Below, one piece after another: positions 19,090-26,553 of a stretch of DNA of 64,000 bases. The notes under the pieces were generated by a model. The model ran no database searches and had not been told where the DNA came from. It saw only the letters and a list, made by a program, of their open reading frames with translations. This DNA is from Coprococcus sp. (GTDB lineage: Bacteria; Bacillota; Clostridia; Lachnospirales; Lachnospiraceae). The stretch is from contig JAAWDY010000068.1 in the NCBI GenBank assembly GCA_022793995.1, positions 1 through 64,000 of the forward strand, written 5' to 3'. The translations under genes were made by a program, and so were the position numbers. The first letter of the stretch is position 1, and the number at the start of each line of letters is the position of its first letter.

Positions 19090-20232
19090 ATGAGCGGTTT
19101 TACATTGGATCTGCCAAACACAGAAGAGATAAAGAAGGAAGTCGTACAGGAGCTTGCGCCGACAGTAGAAGAAAAGAATGTAATCACGAACGCAGTCCAG
19201 GAGAAAGCACAGCAGATTATGGAAGTAGACCTGGATTCCTTTGCTGAACGCAGGGAATTTGTGCAGGTAGTGGAGACGTTCGGGGCGGATATCGTCAGAC
19301 AGTCCCAGGCAAAGAACAGTATCCTCCAGAAAAGGATGGGAGAGTTCAGTCATGCCGGCGGCGAGTCCGGCGAAGTGGCAAAAGGACTGGAGGAGCTTTC
19401 CATTAAAATGCGGGATTTGGATCCGTCCGGACTTGATTTCACAAAGACAGGGGCGCTGGGGAAAATATTCAACCCGATCCGCCGTTATTTTGAGAGATAT
19501 AAGACTGCAGACGCGGAGATCGCAGGGATTGTAAAGTCCCTTGATAAAGGGAAAGCAATCCTGAAAAATGATACTACGACTCTGGAAATCGAACAGGCTG
19601 CGATGCGGGATCTGACAAAACAGCTCACACAGAAGATCGAGCTGGGTTCACAGCTTGACACTTATCTTGCAAATGCTGTGGAGAACGCTAAAATATCTGG
19701 TGAGGCGGAAGAACGGATCCAGTTTGTGGAGGAAGAGATCTTGTTCCCGCTCCGCCAACGTCTGATGGATTTCCAGCAGCTTTTGGTGGTGAATCAGCAA
19801 GGGATCATTGCGATGGAAGTTGTGCGCAAGAATAATAAAGAGCTGATTCGGGCGGTTGACCGGGCCGAGACAGTGACAGTGGCGGCTCTGCGTGTGGCTG
19901 TTACGGTTGCGGGAGCGCTGTATAATCAGAAGATCGTGTTGGAAAAGGTGCAGATGTTGAACGAGACTACGAACAACATGATTACGGCAACGTCCCGCAT
20001 GCTGAAAGAACAAGGTACAGCTATCCAGCGGGAAGCTGTGGAAGCAAGTATTTCACCGGATACGTTAAAACAGGCTTTTGCAGATACTTTGTCCGCATTG
20101 GATGATATCAGCACATACAAGACAAAAGCGCTGCCGCAGATGGAACAGACAATCCAGGATTTCCGCACGATCGCGGAAGAAGGCGAACGGCAGATCGCAA
20201 AGATGGAGAAGGGAAAAGAGATAGGGCTTTAA
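19090..20232 (+). CDS. TelA family toxic-anion resistance protein
   Basis: A 380-residue helical cytoplasmic protein of the TelA/YceH/KlaA family, linked to tellurite and other envelope stress resistance. Visible family stretches are FTLDLPNTEEIKKEV at the start, FNPIRRYFERYKTADAEIAGIVKSLDKGKAILKNDTTTLE in the middle and VTVAALRVAVTVAGALYNQKIVLEKVQMLNETTNNMI toward the end. It is the last gene of the three-gene operon, 29 bp after the VWA protein, and ends at a terminator. TelA commonly sits with VWA proteins in ter-like stress gene sets; the biochemical role is unresolved. Confidence 0.88.
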   Translation: MSGFTLDLPNTEEIKKEVVQELAPTVEEKNVITNAVQEKAQQIMEVDLDSFAERREFVQVVETFGADIVRQSQAKNSILQKRMGEFSHAGGESGEVAKGLEELSIKMRDLDPSGLDFTKTGALGKIFNPIRRYFERYKTADAEIAGIVKSLDKGKAILKNDTTTLEIEQAAMRDLTKQLTQKIELGSQLDTYLANAVENAKISGEAEERIQFVEEEILFPLRQRLMDFQQLLVVNQQGIIAMEVVRKNNKELIRAVDRAETVTVAALRVAVTVAGALYNQKIVLEKVQMLNETTNNMITATSRMLKEQGTAIQREAVEASISPDTLKQAFADTLSALDDISTYKTKALPQMEQTIQDFRTIAEEGERQIAKMEKGKEIGL

Positions 20233-20249
20233 AATATGATATATGAAGT

Positions 20250-20288
20250 CCCCTGGCTGTATGGATACTGTCAGCCAGGGGATTTACT
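20250..20288 (+). terminator. Terminator after telA
   Basis: CCCCTGGCTG (20250-20259) pairs perfectly with CAGCCAGGGG (20272-20281), followed by ATTTA. It sits between convergent genes; the minus-strand reading has AAAT before the stem and GACTTC after it, so it mainly serves the plus strand. Confidence 0.75.
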
Positions 20289-20291
20289 CGA

Positions 20292-21020
20292 TTATACTCT
20301 GATATATTTTTGATTCGGACTTTTGGGTTTTTCTGGAATCGTACGCTGAACCAGCCCTTTTTCCAGCATAGGCGCAAGGATATGTTCCCTGAAATACTTT
20401 TCTGTTTTTATACCGCAGTATTTCTGCATCTCATTTCTGGTGCGTGGGATAGAACAGAACTCTACCAGCTTTTCCACGCGCTCATCATCCAATATCCTAT
20501 TGGCAGCTTCAGTAGTAACAGTGGCGTCCCTAACAGTACAAACAGGACCGGCTTTTGCCGTTGCGATCTTGGTGAGAGGAATCGTTATTTTGAAAATATC
20601 TCCTTCTATAAATGTTGGCTCTCCTCCGGAGTACATTTTGGTGTATTTGTAAGTATTGCGCATTCCAGATCCGAGTTCGTCCGCCAGCCCGATTTCACGA
20701 AATATTTTGGAAACCGGAGGATTTTTCTGGAAAGGATCAAAAGCCGCAAGCGTGAGGACGCCATGACCATGGGAAAGGTTGGCATTTTCGGTATAAATTT
20801 GAGATTCTTCAATAATCAGCTTTGCAACATAACCGCTCGAAAAATCCCGGTGCGCCAAGAGATTTGAAATAATTTCCCGAAGGATATGATCTCTTGCACT
20901 GACGCTCTGAATCCCGTCTAAATGGAAAGTATCATTTAAGTGCTTTTGCCCAAAAGCGAGAAGACGGTCATAACTCTCAAGAAGATTTGTGATGACTACG
21001 TCACGGTCGTCGAAAAAACC
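20292..21020 (-). pseudogene. Headless ATP-binding (AlbA_2/RecG-like) protein remnant
   Basis: About 242 codons read from 21020 down to 20292 with no proper start. The sequence matches the C-terminal half of the widespread AlbA_2 ATP-binding proteins: FFDDRDVVITNLLESYDRLL, VSARDHILREIISNLLAHRDF and GLADELGSGMRN, then a winged-helix-like tail. These proteins are normally near 450-500 residues, so the N-terminal DNA-binding/AlbA half is missing. The fragment begins on the codon right after the TAA of the upstream coiled-coil gene and in the same frame, which marks a deletion or recombination point. A short start at TTG 20858 is possible but unlikely to give a working protein. Confidence 0.8.
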
Positions 21021-21749
21021 TTATTCTTCCTCTTCAGGCTCATCCGGAGTCTGCAGCATGCCGTTTTCCTCTTTCTCTTCATCTCTAACGATCTGGATAT
21101 TTTTCTGTCTGTCAACCGTCTCCAAAGTCTCAGCTATACTTTTGCCCGCTTCATCCATAAGCTTTGCCGAGCGTGATTTTATCTCGGCGATCCTTTCAAT
21201 TTTCCACTGGGGCGCCCCGCTTAAATATTGGTCGTTTTCCAGTTCACTTTCTTTGATGGCGGCTTCCTGGTCCAGGCGGTCTTTTACGGACATCATAGTC
21301 CCTGCTTTGTCCATTCCAGTGGAAATACTGACGATATCCGTCATTTTCTGTGTTTCGTATTCTTCCTTTGTCATTTCCTTTTTGGAATCGTCATTCTCGT
21401 TATTTTCAGCATCCTCTGTAACTTCCTCCGCCATTGCCTGCGCGATCTGTTCATCGATCGACTCCAACTGTTTCTCGTATTCCTCCAGCTTCTTTTGATC
21501 GATCGGTCCACCCTCCGCGCCTTTCTTGATGAGGGCGTTCTTGTTTTCATGGATCAGCTGTTTTTGCGTCATAAGCTGTTGGATCAGGCTTTGCTTTTTA
21601 CCCTGCCGGGATAGTAGGACCGAGTCCATTCTTGCCAAAGGAGACGCATTTTCCTGCTGTCCGTTTTGTACGGCATTTCGTTCCAGCTTCTGGTTGATCG
21701 CCATGGATGCCTGGAAAATAGAATTTTGTCCGCATAAATTGATTTTCAT
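21021..21749 (-). CDS. Acidic coiled-coil protein of unknown function
   Basis: 242 residues, hydrophilic throughout, starting KINLCGQNSIFQASMAINQKLER. Long heptad-rich helices lie around residues 55-110 and 160-225. Highly acidic stretches (EDAENNENDD and the closing EPEEEE) give a very low isoelectric point. There is no signal peptide, membrane segment or known catalytic motif. Proteins of this appearance are common and unnamed in Lachnospiraceae. The ATG at 21749 follows GGAGGACC. Its stop codon abuts the AlbA_2-like remnant in the same frame. Confidence 0.7.
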   Translation of the reverse strand: MKINLCGQNSIFQASMAINQKLERNAVQNGQQENASPLARMDSVLLSRQGKKQSLIQQLMTQKQLIHENKNALIKKGAEGGPIDQKKLEEYEKQLESIDEQIAQAMAEEVTEDAENNENDDSKKEMTKEEYETQKMTDIVSISTGMDKAGTMMSVKDRLDQEAAIKESELENDQYLSGAPQWKIERIAEIKSRSAKLMDEAGKSIAETLETVDRQKNIQIVRDEEKEENGMLQTPDEPEEEE

Positions 21750-21805
21750 AAGTAGGGTCCTCCATATTTTAGTCTTGAATTAGGTGTTCGGTGTAACAAA
21801 AATGT

Positions 21806-21834
21806 TTGACATATCATGAAGTATTGACTATAAT
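21806..21834 (+). promoter_or_regulatory. Consensus promoter of an antisense RNA
   Basis: A perfect TTGACA (21806-21811), 17-bp spacer and perfect TATAAT (21829-21834), with no open reading frame downstream on this strand. It points at the 3' end of the small toxin gene on the other strand. Confidence 0.8.
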
Positions 21835-21840
21835 ATGCTT

Positions 21841-21940
21841 AACAGGATAGTCGGAAGGGAAGCTGCGTTTCCCCGTCCCGGCGAAATAACGAAACTAAGA
21901 ATAGTCGTCTACTTTACCAGAGCGGGACGGCTATTTCTTA
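21841..21940 (+). ncRNA. Candidate type I antitoxin RNA (RatA-like position)
   Basis: The RNA would start near 21841 and end after the stem CCGTCCCG (21873-21880)/CGGGACGG (21923-21930) and CTATTTCTT. A small GGGAA/TTCCC hairpin lies at about 21858-21871. It runs against the toxin gene, whose stop codon is at 21931-21933, so the toxin message reading through this area is fully complementary to it. This matches the txpA/RatA arrangement of Bacillus, in which the antitoxin overlaps the toxin's 3' end. Confidence 0.65.
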
Positions 21941-22014
21941 TGTGTATAGATCAGAATCTCAACAATGAGTAACGCGATAGTTACAATGAGGCTGAGTTCT
22001 TCATATGTACTCAT
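21931..22014 (-). CDS. Small holin-like type I toxin, 27 residues
   Basis: The peptide is a single hydrophobic helix: MSTYEELSLIVTIALLIV, then EILIYTHKK. This matches the putative holin-like toxin family (MxTYExLxLM... then a charged tail), whose members damage the membrane when over-produced. The ATG at 22014 is preceded at 8 nt by GGAAGGAG. Another ATG six bases upstream is too close to the ribosome site. An antisense RNA transcribed from a perfect promoter faces its 3' end. Family assignment is from the motif and length. Confidence 0.75.
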   Translation of the reverse strand: MSTYEELSLIVTIALLIVEILIYTHKK

Positions 22015-22290
22015 AATCATCACTCCTTCCGACAGGCTCAGAACGGGTGAAAAGCACGTCCCCCGGCTATCCGGGTAAACATATCACAGATAAATAAAAG
22101 CGGGATGTATAGTATAAATATCGTCCGGAAAGAAAATTTTATAAGTATAGATTAAAAGACTCTTAAGTTATCTAGATATTGTACGATAATATAATTGAGG
22201 AACAAATAGAGGGCATCAGTCAGGAGAATAAGAACGGCGGCGCTTTCTTTTTCTATATTCAGCAATTTTTGTAAAAGGGAGAGTCATTGT

Positions 22291-23646
22291 ATGAGCCGGG
22301 CGGTAAGACGACAGCTACTTTCCATGGCGGACACGTTGGAGAAGGCGAACAGAGCGTTGAAGGATGCTTTAACGAGGAATGTTGTAAATGAAGAGGGCGT
22401 AGTACAACTGCTGGCGGATTGTCAGGATACCGCGATCTATATGGGGAATAAGATCGAGACGCTGTACGGCGAAGGCACGGACAGTGTGGCCCGGTTAGAA
22501 GATTTCTGTGAGATTCTATATGAGATCACGCAGGTTATGGGAATCCCGGAGCAGCGCAGGGAGAAGCTAAAAGCGCTTGCCGGGAATCTGAAACAGGTTC
22601 GCAGGACCATAAGCAGTGAAGTCCCGGATAGGTTGGAAGCAGTATTTCTTCCATATAAAGCGTCCATGTGGGATTCTCTGGAAAGTGTGTGGCAGGCAGC
22701 GGACGAAGATGAAGACTGTGATGCCTATGTGATTCCGATTCCCTACTATGATAAGAATTCGGACGGTAGTTTTCGGGAGATGCATTATGAAGGGGAGGAG
22801 TACCCGGAATATGTGCCGGTGACTCATTATGAGGATTATGATTTTGCCGAGCGGCATCCTGATATGATATTTATCCATAACCCGTATGATGAGTGTAACT
22901 ATGTGACGAGTGTAGACCCTTTCTTTTATACAAAGAATCTAAAACAGTTTACAGACAAGTTAGTATACATACCGTATTTTATTTTGGGCGAGATCAACCC
23001 AGAGGACGAGAACGCGATCAAAGGGATGAGCCATTTCTGTACGACTCCGGGGGTGGTAAATGCAGATGCGGTTATCGTGCAGTCGGAGGATATGCGGAAG
23101 ATTTACATCAATGAGCTGATGAAGCATACAGATGGCTCGGCGGCGCAGCGCAAGTATTGGGAGAATAAGATATACGGATTAGGTTCACCTAAGGTGGATA
23201 AGATTCTCAGTACCAGAAGAGAAGACCTCGAGGTTCCAGGGGAATGGCTGAAGATCATTCAGAAGGATGACGGAAGCTGGAAGAAGATCATACTTTATAA
23301 TACCAGTATCGGCTCTCTCCTTGCTCAGGATGAGAAGATGCTGGCGAAGATGAAATCTGTATTCGGCATATTTAAGGAAAGCCAGGATGAAGTGGCGCTA
23401 TTGTGGCGTCCGCATCCACTTGTCAAGGCTACGATCGAATCCATGCGTCCGCGTCTGTGGATGGATTACAGTGAGATCGTAGAGCATTATAAGGAAGAAG
23501 GATGGGGAATCTACGACGATACGGCGGACGTGGATCGCGCTATGGTGTTAAGCGACGCATATTACGGGGACTGGAGCAGTCTGGTGTATTTATGCCAGAA
23601 GGCAGGGAAACCGGTGATGATACAGAATGTGGAGATCATGGATTAA
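22291..23646 (+). CDS. CDP-glycerol glycerophosphotransferase-like protein
   Basis: 451 residues. The second half resembles the TagF/CDP-glycerol glycerophosphotransferase fold: PFFYTKNLKQFTDKLVYIPYFIL and VNADAVIVQSEDMRKIYINELMK. It continues with KIILYNTSIGSLL, LLWRPHPLVKATIESMRP and ILSDAYYGDWSSLVYLCQKAGKPVMI, with the HPxxK-like and the conserved late (S)D...S signatures. The N-terminal 120 residues are helical and unlike the wall enzymes. It may transfer a polyol phosphate or a sugar to a surface glycan. It has normal host-like base composition, unlike the AT-rich genes that follow. A possible -10 (TATAAT, 22190) lies upstream without a clear -35. The gap 22030-22290 holds nothing else recognised. 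Confidence 0.72.
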   Translation: MSRAVRRQLLSMADTLEKANRALKDALTRNVVNEEGVVQLLADCQDTAIYMGNKIETLYGEGTDSVARLEDFCEILYEITQVMGIPEQRREKLKALAGNLKQVRRTISSEVPDRLEAVFLPYKASMWDSLESVWQAADEDEDCDAYVIPIPYYDKNSDGSFREMHYEGEEYPEYVPVTHYEDYDFAERHPDMIFIHNPYDECNYVTSVDPFFYTKNLKQFTDKLVYIPYFILGEINPEDENAIKGMSHFCTTPGVVNADAVIVQSEDMRKIYINELMKHTDGSAAQRKYWENKIYGLGSPKVDKILSTRREDLEVPGEWLKIIQKDDGSWKKIILYNTSIGSLLAQDEKMLAKMKSVFGIFKESQDEVALLWRPHPLVKATIESMRPRLWMDYSEIVEHYKEEGWGIYDDTADVDRAMVLSDAYYGDWSSLVYLCQKAGKPVMIQNVEIMD

Positions 23647-23686
23647 GTAGTAATAGGCTAAGATATAAACAGGAAGGCGTCGGAAG

Positions 23687-23884
23687 ATGGCAGCTGTGCA
23701 GAAGTCTGGGAAATTTGGAAAAAAGATGAGTCTATTGTTGGTAGCAGCCGTGGTTGGTGCGTCTGGCTTTGTACACCCGGTTACGGCGCAGGCAGAGGAG
23801 CCATCTCAGAATGAGACGGGGCAGACAAGAGTGATTGACAAGGGGCGTGGTTGTGCGTATAATAGAGAAAGTCTTGCTTGCTGA
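23687..23884 (+). pseudogene. Truncated start of a secreted protein
   Basis: 65 codons encoding a clear signal peptide (KKMSLLLVAAVVGASGFVHPVTAQA, cleavage after AQA) and then only about 30 residues that end abruptly (...GRGCAYNRESLAC). The last 17 codons overlap a perfect promoter and the point where base composition falls sharply. The likely reading is that the 5' end of a larger surface protein survived while the rest was replaced when the AT-rich block arrived. A genuine small secreted peptide with two cysteines cannot be excluded. Confidence 0.55.
23835..23863 (+). promoter_or_regulatory. Perfect consensus promoter at the island edge
   Basis: TTGACA (23835-23840), 17-bp spacer and TATAAT (23858-23863), lying inside the end of the truncated secreted-protein gene. 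A TCTTGCT/AGCAAGA hairpin (23872-23890) follows the start. The transcript would encode the 29-residue peptide and meet a terminator at 24053. Confidence 0.8.
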
Positions 23885-23907
23885 GCAAGATATTCTTTAT
23901 AAGATAT

Positions 23908-23927
23908 AAAGTATATATATAATATTA
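23908..23927 (+). repeat. AT-rich 20-bp repeat, left copy
   Basis: AAAGTATATATATAATATTA matches 29813-29832 with one mismatch. The two copies bracket the AT-rich block almost exactly. Low complexity makes chance possible. Confidence 0.45.
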
Positions 23928-23955
23928 TATTAATGTTTTGGAGGAAATTGAAAGA

Positions 23956-24045
23956 ATGAGCGAGAAACAAACAGAAAAGAATCAGGATACAGATAAAGAT
24001 AAAAAGAGTAAGTTAGTAATTGGTGAAAACCATATTTTAAGCTAA
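23956..24045 (+). CDS. 29-residue charged peptide upstream of the FkbM/radical SAM genes
   Basis: The ATG at 23956 follows TTGGAGGAAA. The peptide has a very polar front (SEKQTEKNQDTDKDKKSK) and a short non-polar end (LVIGENHILS). It sits alone on a predicted transcript between a perfect promoter and a strong terminator, and directly before a methyltransferase and a cobalamin-type radical SAM gene. That layout suits a precursor peptide for modification, or a leader peptide controlling read-through. No homologue is recognised and there is no Gly-Gly cleavage motif. Confidence 0.5.
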   Translation: MSEKQTEKNQDTDKDKKSKLVIGENHILS

Positions 24046-24052
24046 GAAACTT

Positions 24053-24092
24053 AAAGGGCAACAGCAGTTTTTATTTTGTTGCCCTTTATTTG
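24053..24092 (+). terminator. Terminator between the peptide and the FkbM gene
   Basis: AAAGGGCAACA (24053-24063) pairs perfectly over 11 bp with TGTTGCCCTTT (24077-24087), followed by ATTTGG. It should end most of the peptide transcript, leaving downstream genes to read-through or an unseen promoter. Confidence 0.85.
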
Positions 24093-24115
24093 GTTATGCG
24101 AACAGGAAGGTGACC

Positions 24116-25366
24116 ATGAAGATTATAATATTTGGTGCAGGCGTTTATGGGAAAAAGTGCTTATATTTTTTGTCATCAATAGGGGTGACGGTTGATTTTT
24201 TTTGTCAGACATATGTGGAAGAGAACCAATATTTAAAAGAGATTCCTATTTTGGATATCTCCAGACTTTCAAAAGTTGAAGAAAATAAAATTATTTTTAT
24301 TGCTATCAATAATCGGAGCATAGTAGAAGAAATAAGAGAAAAAATCAAACAAGAAATAAAGGGGATTATTAATATTTATAACTATTGTGATTTGCGTCCG
24401 GAGTGTGATTTGGTATATGAGGGACAAGAATTTGAAATTAGGATTATGTATGATTACTGGAATACATATTTAAAAAATAGCAAACTATTAAAGGAGTCAA
24501 GAGATAAGCTATGTCACGGACTTTTAGCAGAAGATATAGATAAAATAGACAGAATAATAAATCGTATGGCAGGATTTATAGTAGACAAATCTCTTAATTG
24601 TGATATTTATACTCTTGAAGAAAAAAGAAAAATATATTTGATGGAACAGGATATGTTTGAAAATATCGGATATAAGATAAAAGGTGACGAATGTTTTTAT
24701 CTTTATAAAAATTATAAGTTATATGAAAGGTGTTTTGAAGCAAATGTGTTCTATTACCAACTTGGAATGGGATTACTTAAAAATACAGTTCAGATAAAAG
24801 AGAAAAATATTGTAGACGTTGGTGCATATATTGGTGATTCATCAATTGTTTTATCAGACTACACAGATAGGTTTGTATATGCATTTGAAGCATTTGATGG
24901 TAACTACCAAAAAATAATTAAAAATGCAAAATTAAATAATAGGACCAATATAATACCAATCAATTTAGCTCTTGGAGAAAGTTCTTCATATAAATCTTTC
25001 TATTTAAGAAGTGATTCAAATACTGGACATGGCATGATTCAGAGAAAAAATTTGAGCTATCGAGACGAGATTCAGGTAAGGCAAGTTACATTAGATGAAT
25101 ATGTAAATGAAAATGATTTAGATATTGGTTTGATTAAGGTTGATATTGAAGGGGCAGAACGAGAATTCTTATATGGAGCTAAAGAAACAATTTGTTCTCA
25201 AAAACCTACTTTATTGATTAGCATTTATCATACGGCAGATGATTTTTTTGAATTGAAATCAATGATAGAACAATGGGGATGTGGATATTCTTTTCGTGTA
25301 TTTCAGCCCATTACTAGAACTAGTTTTTTGCTGGAAACAGCATTAATCTGTGAAGTACTTTTATAG
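24116..25366 (+). CDS. FkbM-type methyltransferase with N-terminal Rossmann-like module
   Basis: 416 residues from the ATG at 24116 (AGGAAGG site 5 nt upstream). Residues 1-110 form the extra Rossmann-like module seen in five other proteins here (IIIFGAGVYGKKCLYFL, then VDFFCQTYVEEN). The C-terminal part is a SAM-dependent FkbM methyltransferase: NIVDVGAYIGDSSIVLSDY is motif I, FEAFDGNY follows. LIKVDIEGAEREFLYGAKETI is the FkbM signature. Substrates in this family are usually sugar hydroxyls. Strongly AT-rich compared with its flanks. The next gene's start region overlaps its end. Confidence 0.85.
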   Translation: MKIIIFGAGVYGKKCLYFLSSIGVTVDFFCQTYVEENQYLKEIPILDISRLSKVEENKIIFIAINNRSIVEEIREKIKQEIKGIINIYNYCDLRPECDLVYEGQEFEIRIMYDYWNTYLKNSKLLKESRDKLCHGLLAEDIDKIDRIINRMAGFIVDKSLNCDIYTLEEKRKIYLMEQDMFENIGYKIKGDECFYLYKNYKLYERCFEANVFYYQLGMGLLKNTVQIKEKNIVDVGAYIGDSSIVLSDYTDRFVYAFEAFDGNYQKIIKNAKLNNRTNIIPINLALGESSSYKSFYLRSDSNTGHGMIQRKNLSYRDEIQVRQVTLDEYVNENDLDIGLIKVDIEGAEREFLYGAKETICSQKPTLLISIYHTADDFFELKSMIEQWGCGYSFRVFQPITRTSFLLETALICEVLL

Positions 25367-25391
25367 AAATTTGTATACGAGGTGTTTTGAG

Positions 25392-26552
25392 ATGAAGCAT
25401 AGTATAAAAGATGCTTGTAGTGGTAACCAGAGAATGTATTTTTTTGATGATAATATACAAGCATTATGTGAATTTTCAGTCATAGACGAGGATTTTAAAG
25501 TACTTGCCGTATATATTGGAAATGAGTTTATTTCAAGTAACATTTTTTTGCTTAAGGATTGTATATACATTACGTCGTTTCAAACAACTGATTTTTTGAA
25601 ATATGATATTAAACTTGGAACTTTAATTAAAATTGTTAGTAATGATATAGATAGTAATTTAGAATGGCCCAATATATATGATCATCATATGATTTCAAAT
25701 AACAGATTATGGAGTTTCCCGAATTATCAAGGTAAGCCTATATATTATTATGATTTTGAGTCTGGCTTTTCTATAGATAAGAAATTATGTAATATTTATG
25801 TGTTAGAGTGTAATGATGAATCGGTTTCGAGATTTTCTACAAATTTTAATAATACTTATTGGAAAGCATTTTATAAAACAAACAAATATTTGAAATATGA
25901 TTTGCAAAGTCAAACAGTTAAATTATATGTAATTTCTGATTCTGAAATTCAAATTAATTCCATTAGTTTTGATGGGGAATTTTTGTGGGCAACTTTAGCT
26001 AATAGTGCAACAATTATCAAGTGTACACAGGAGGGAGAAATACTAAATATATTTGAAGATATTGAAGGTCTAGGGGAAGAGATTTTTTCGAGATTATATT
26101 GTATAGAACAATACATTATAGGTGTGCCGCGTTTCGGAGATTTTATTTTGTTTATAGATAAGAATTTAAACGATACAAAAAGGGTATATTTGCGGGAGAT
26201 TAATCCTGAGTTAGATATTAAAATGGACGGATGCTCTAAAATTTTAAAATGTTTAAAATACGGTAATAAACTTTTTTTTTGGGGATTTGGAATAGATGCA
26301 CTTATTTTGACTGATATAGATGGCAATAGTGCTCGGTATATTCCAATTAAATTTACAAAAGATGATTTGGAAAAAATTACTCGGATAAAGATGATAAAAA
26401 ATTCAATTATATTTGAAAATGGTACTAGAAGCTTTCCGAATTTTTTATTAGGGATTGTAGAAAATAGTAATAGAATTGAGAAGCATTATGAAATAGACAG
26501 AGGATCATCGGGAAACAAAATTTACGAAGTTATAGGGAAGGAGAATTCATAA
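25392..26552 (+). CDS. Probable beta-propeller-like protein, function unknown
   Basis: 386 residues from the ATG at 25392, which has GAGGTG at 7 nt; the frame is open 42 bp further up into the FkbM gene, but that start has no ribosome site. The sequence is a run of short strands with repeating patterns such as NNRLWSFPNYQGKPIYYYD, DGEFLWATLANSATIIKC and GNKLFFWGFGIDALILTDIDG. This suggests a six- or seven-bladed propeller. There is no signal peptide, so it probably works inside the cell, perhaps as a substrate-binding or scaffold partner of the radical SAM enzyme encoded 1 bp later. No family was recognised. Confidence 0.55.
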   Translation: MKHSIKDACSGNQRMYFFDDNIQALCEFSVIDEDFKVLAVYIGNEFISSNIFLLKDCIYITSFQTTDFLKYDIKLGTLIKIVSNDIDSNLEWPNIYDHHMISNNRLWSFPNYQGKPIYYYDFESGFSIDKKLCNIYVLECNDESVSRFSTNFNNTYWKAFYKTNKYLKYDLQSQTVKLYVISDSEIQINSISFDGEFLWATLANSATIIKCTQEGEILNIFEDIEGLGEEIFSRLYCIEQYIIGVPRFGDFILFIDKNLNDTKRVYLREINPELDIKMDGCSKILKCLKYGNKLFFWGFGIDALILTDIDGNSARYIPIKFTKDDLEKITRIKMIKNSIIFENGTRSFPNFLLGIVENSNRIEKHYEIDRGSSGNKIYEVIGKENS

Positions 26553-26553
26553 T

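Noticed and set aside
20310..20867. Plus-strand frame of 185 codons
   Set aside because: Antisense shadow of the AlbA_2-like remnant, whose family motifs are on the minus strand.
24053..24092. Hairpin as an attachment site
   Set aside because: Perfect stem followed by T residues is a normal terminator, and no integrase is in the window.
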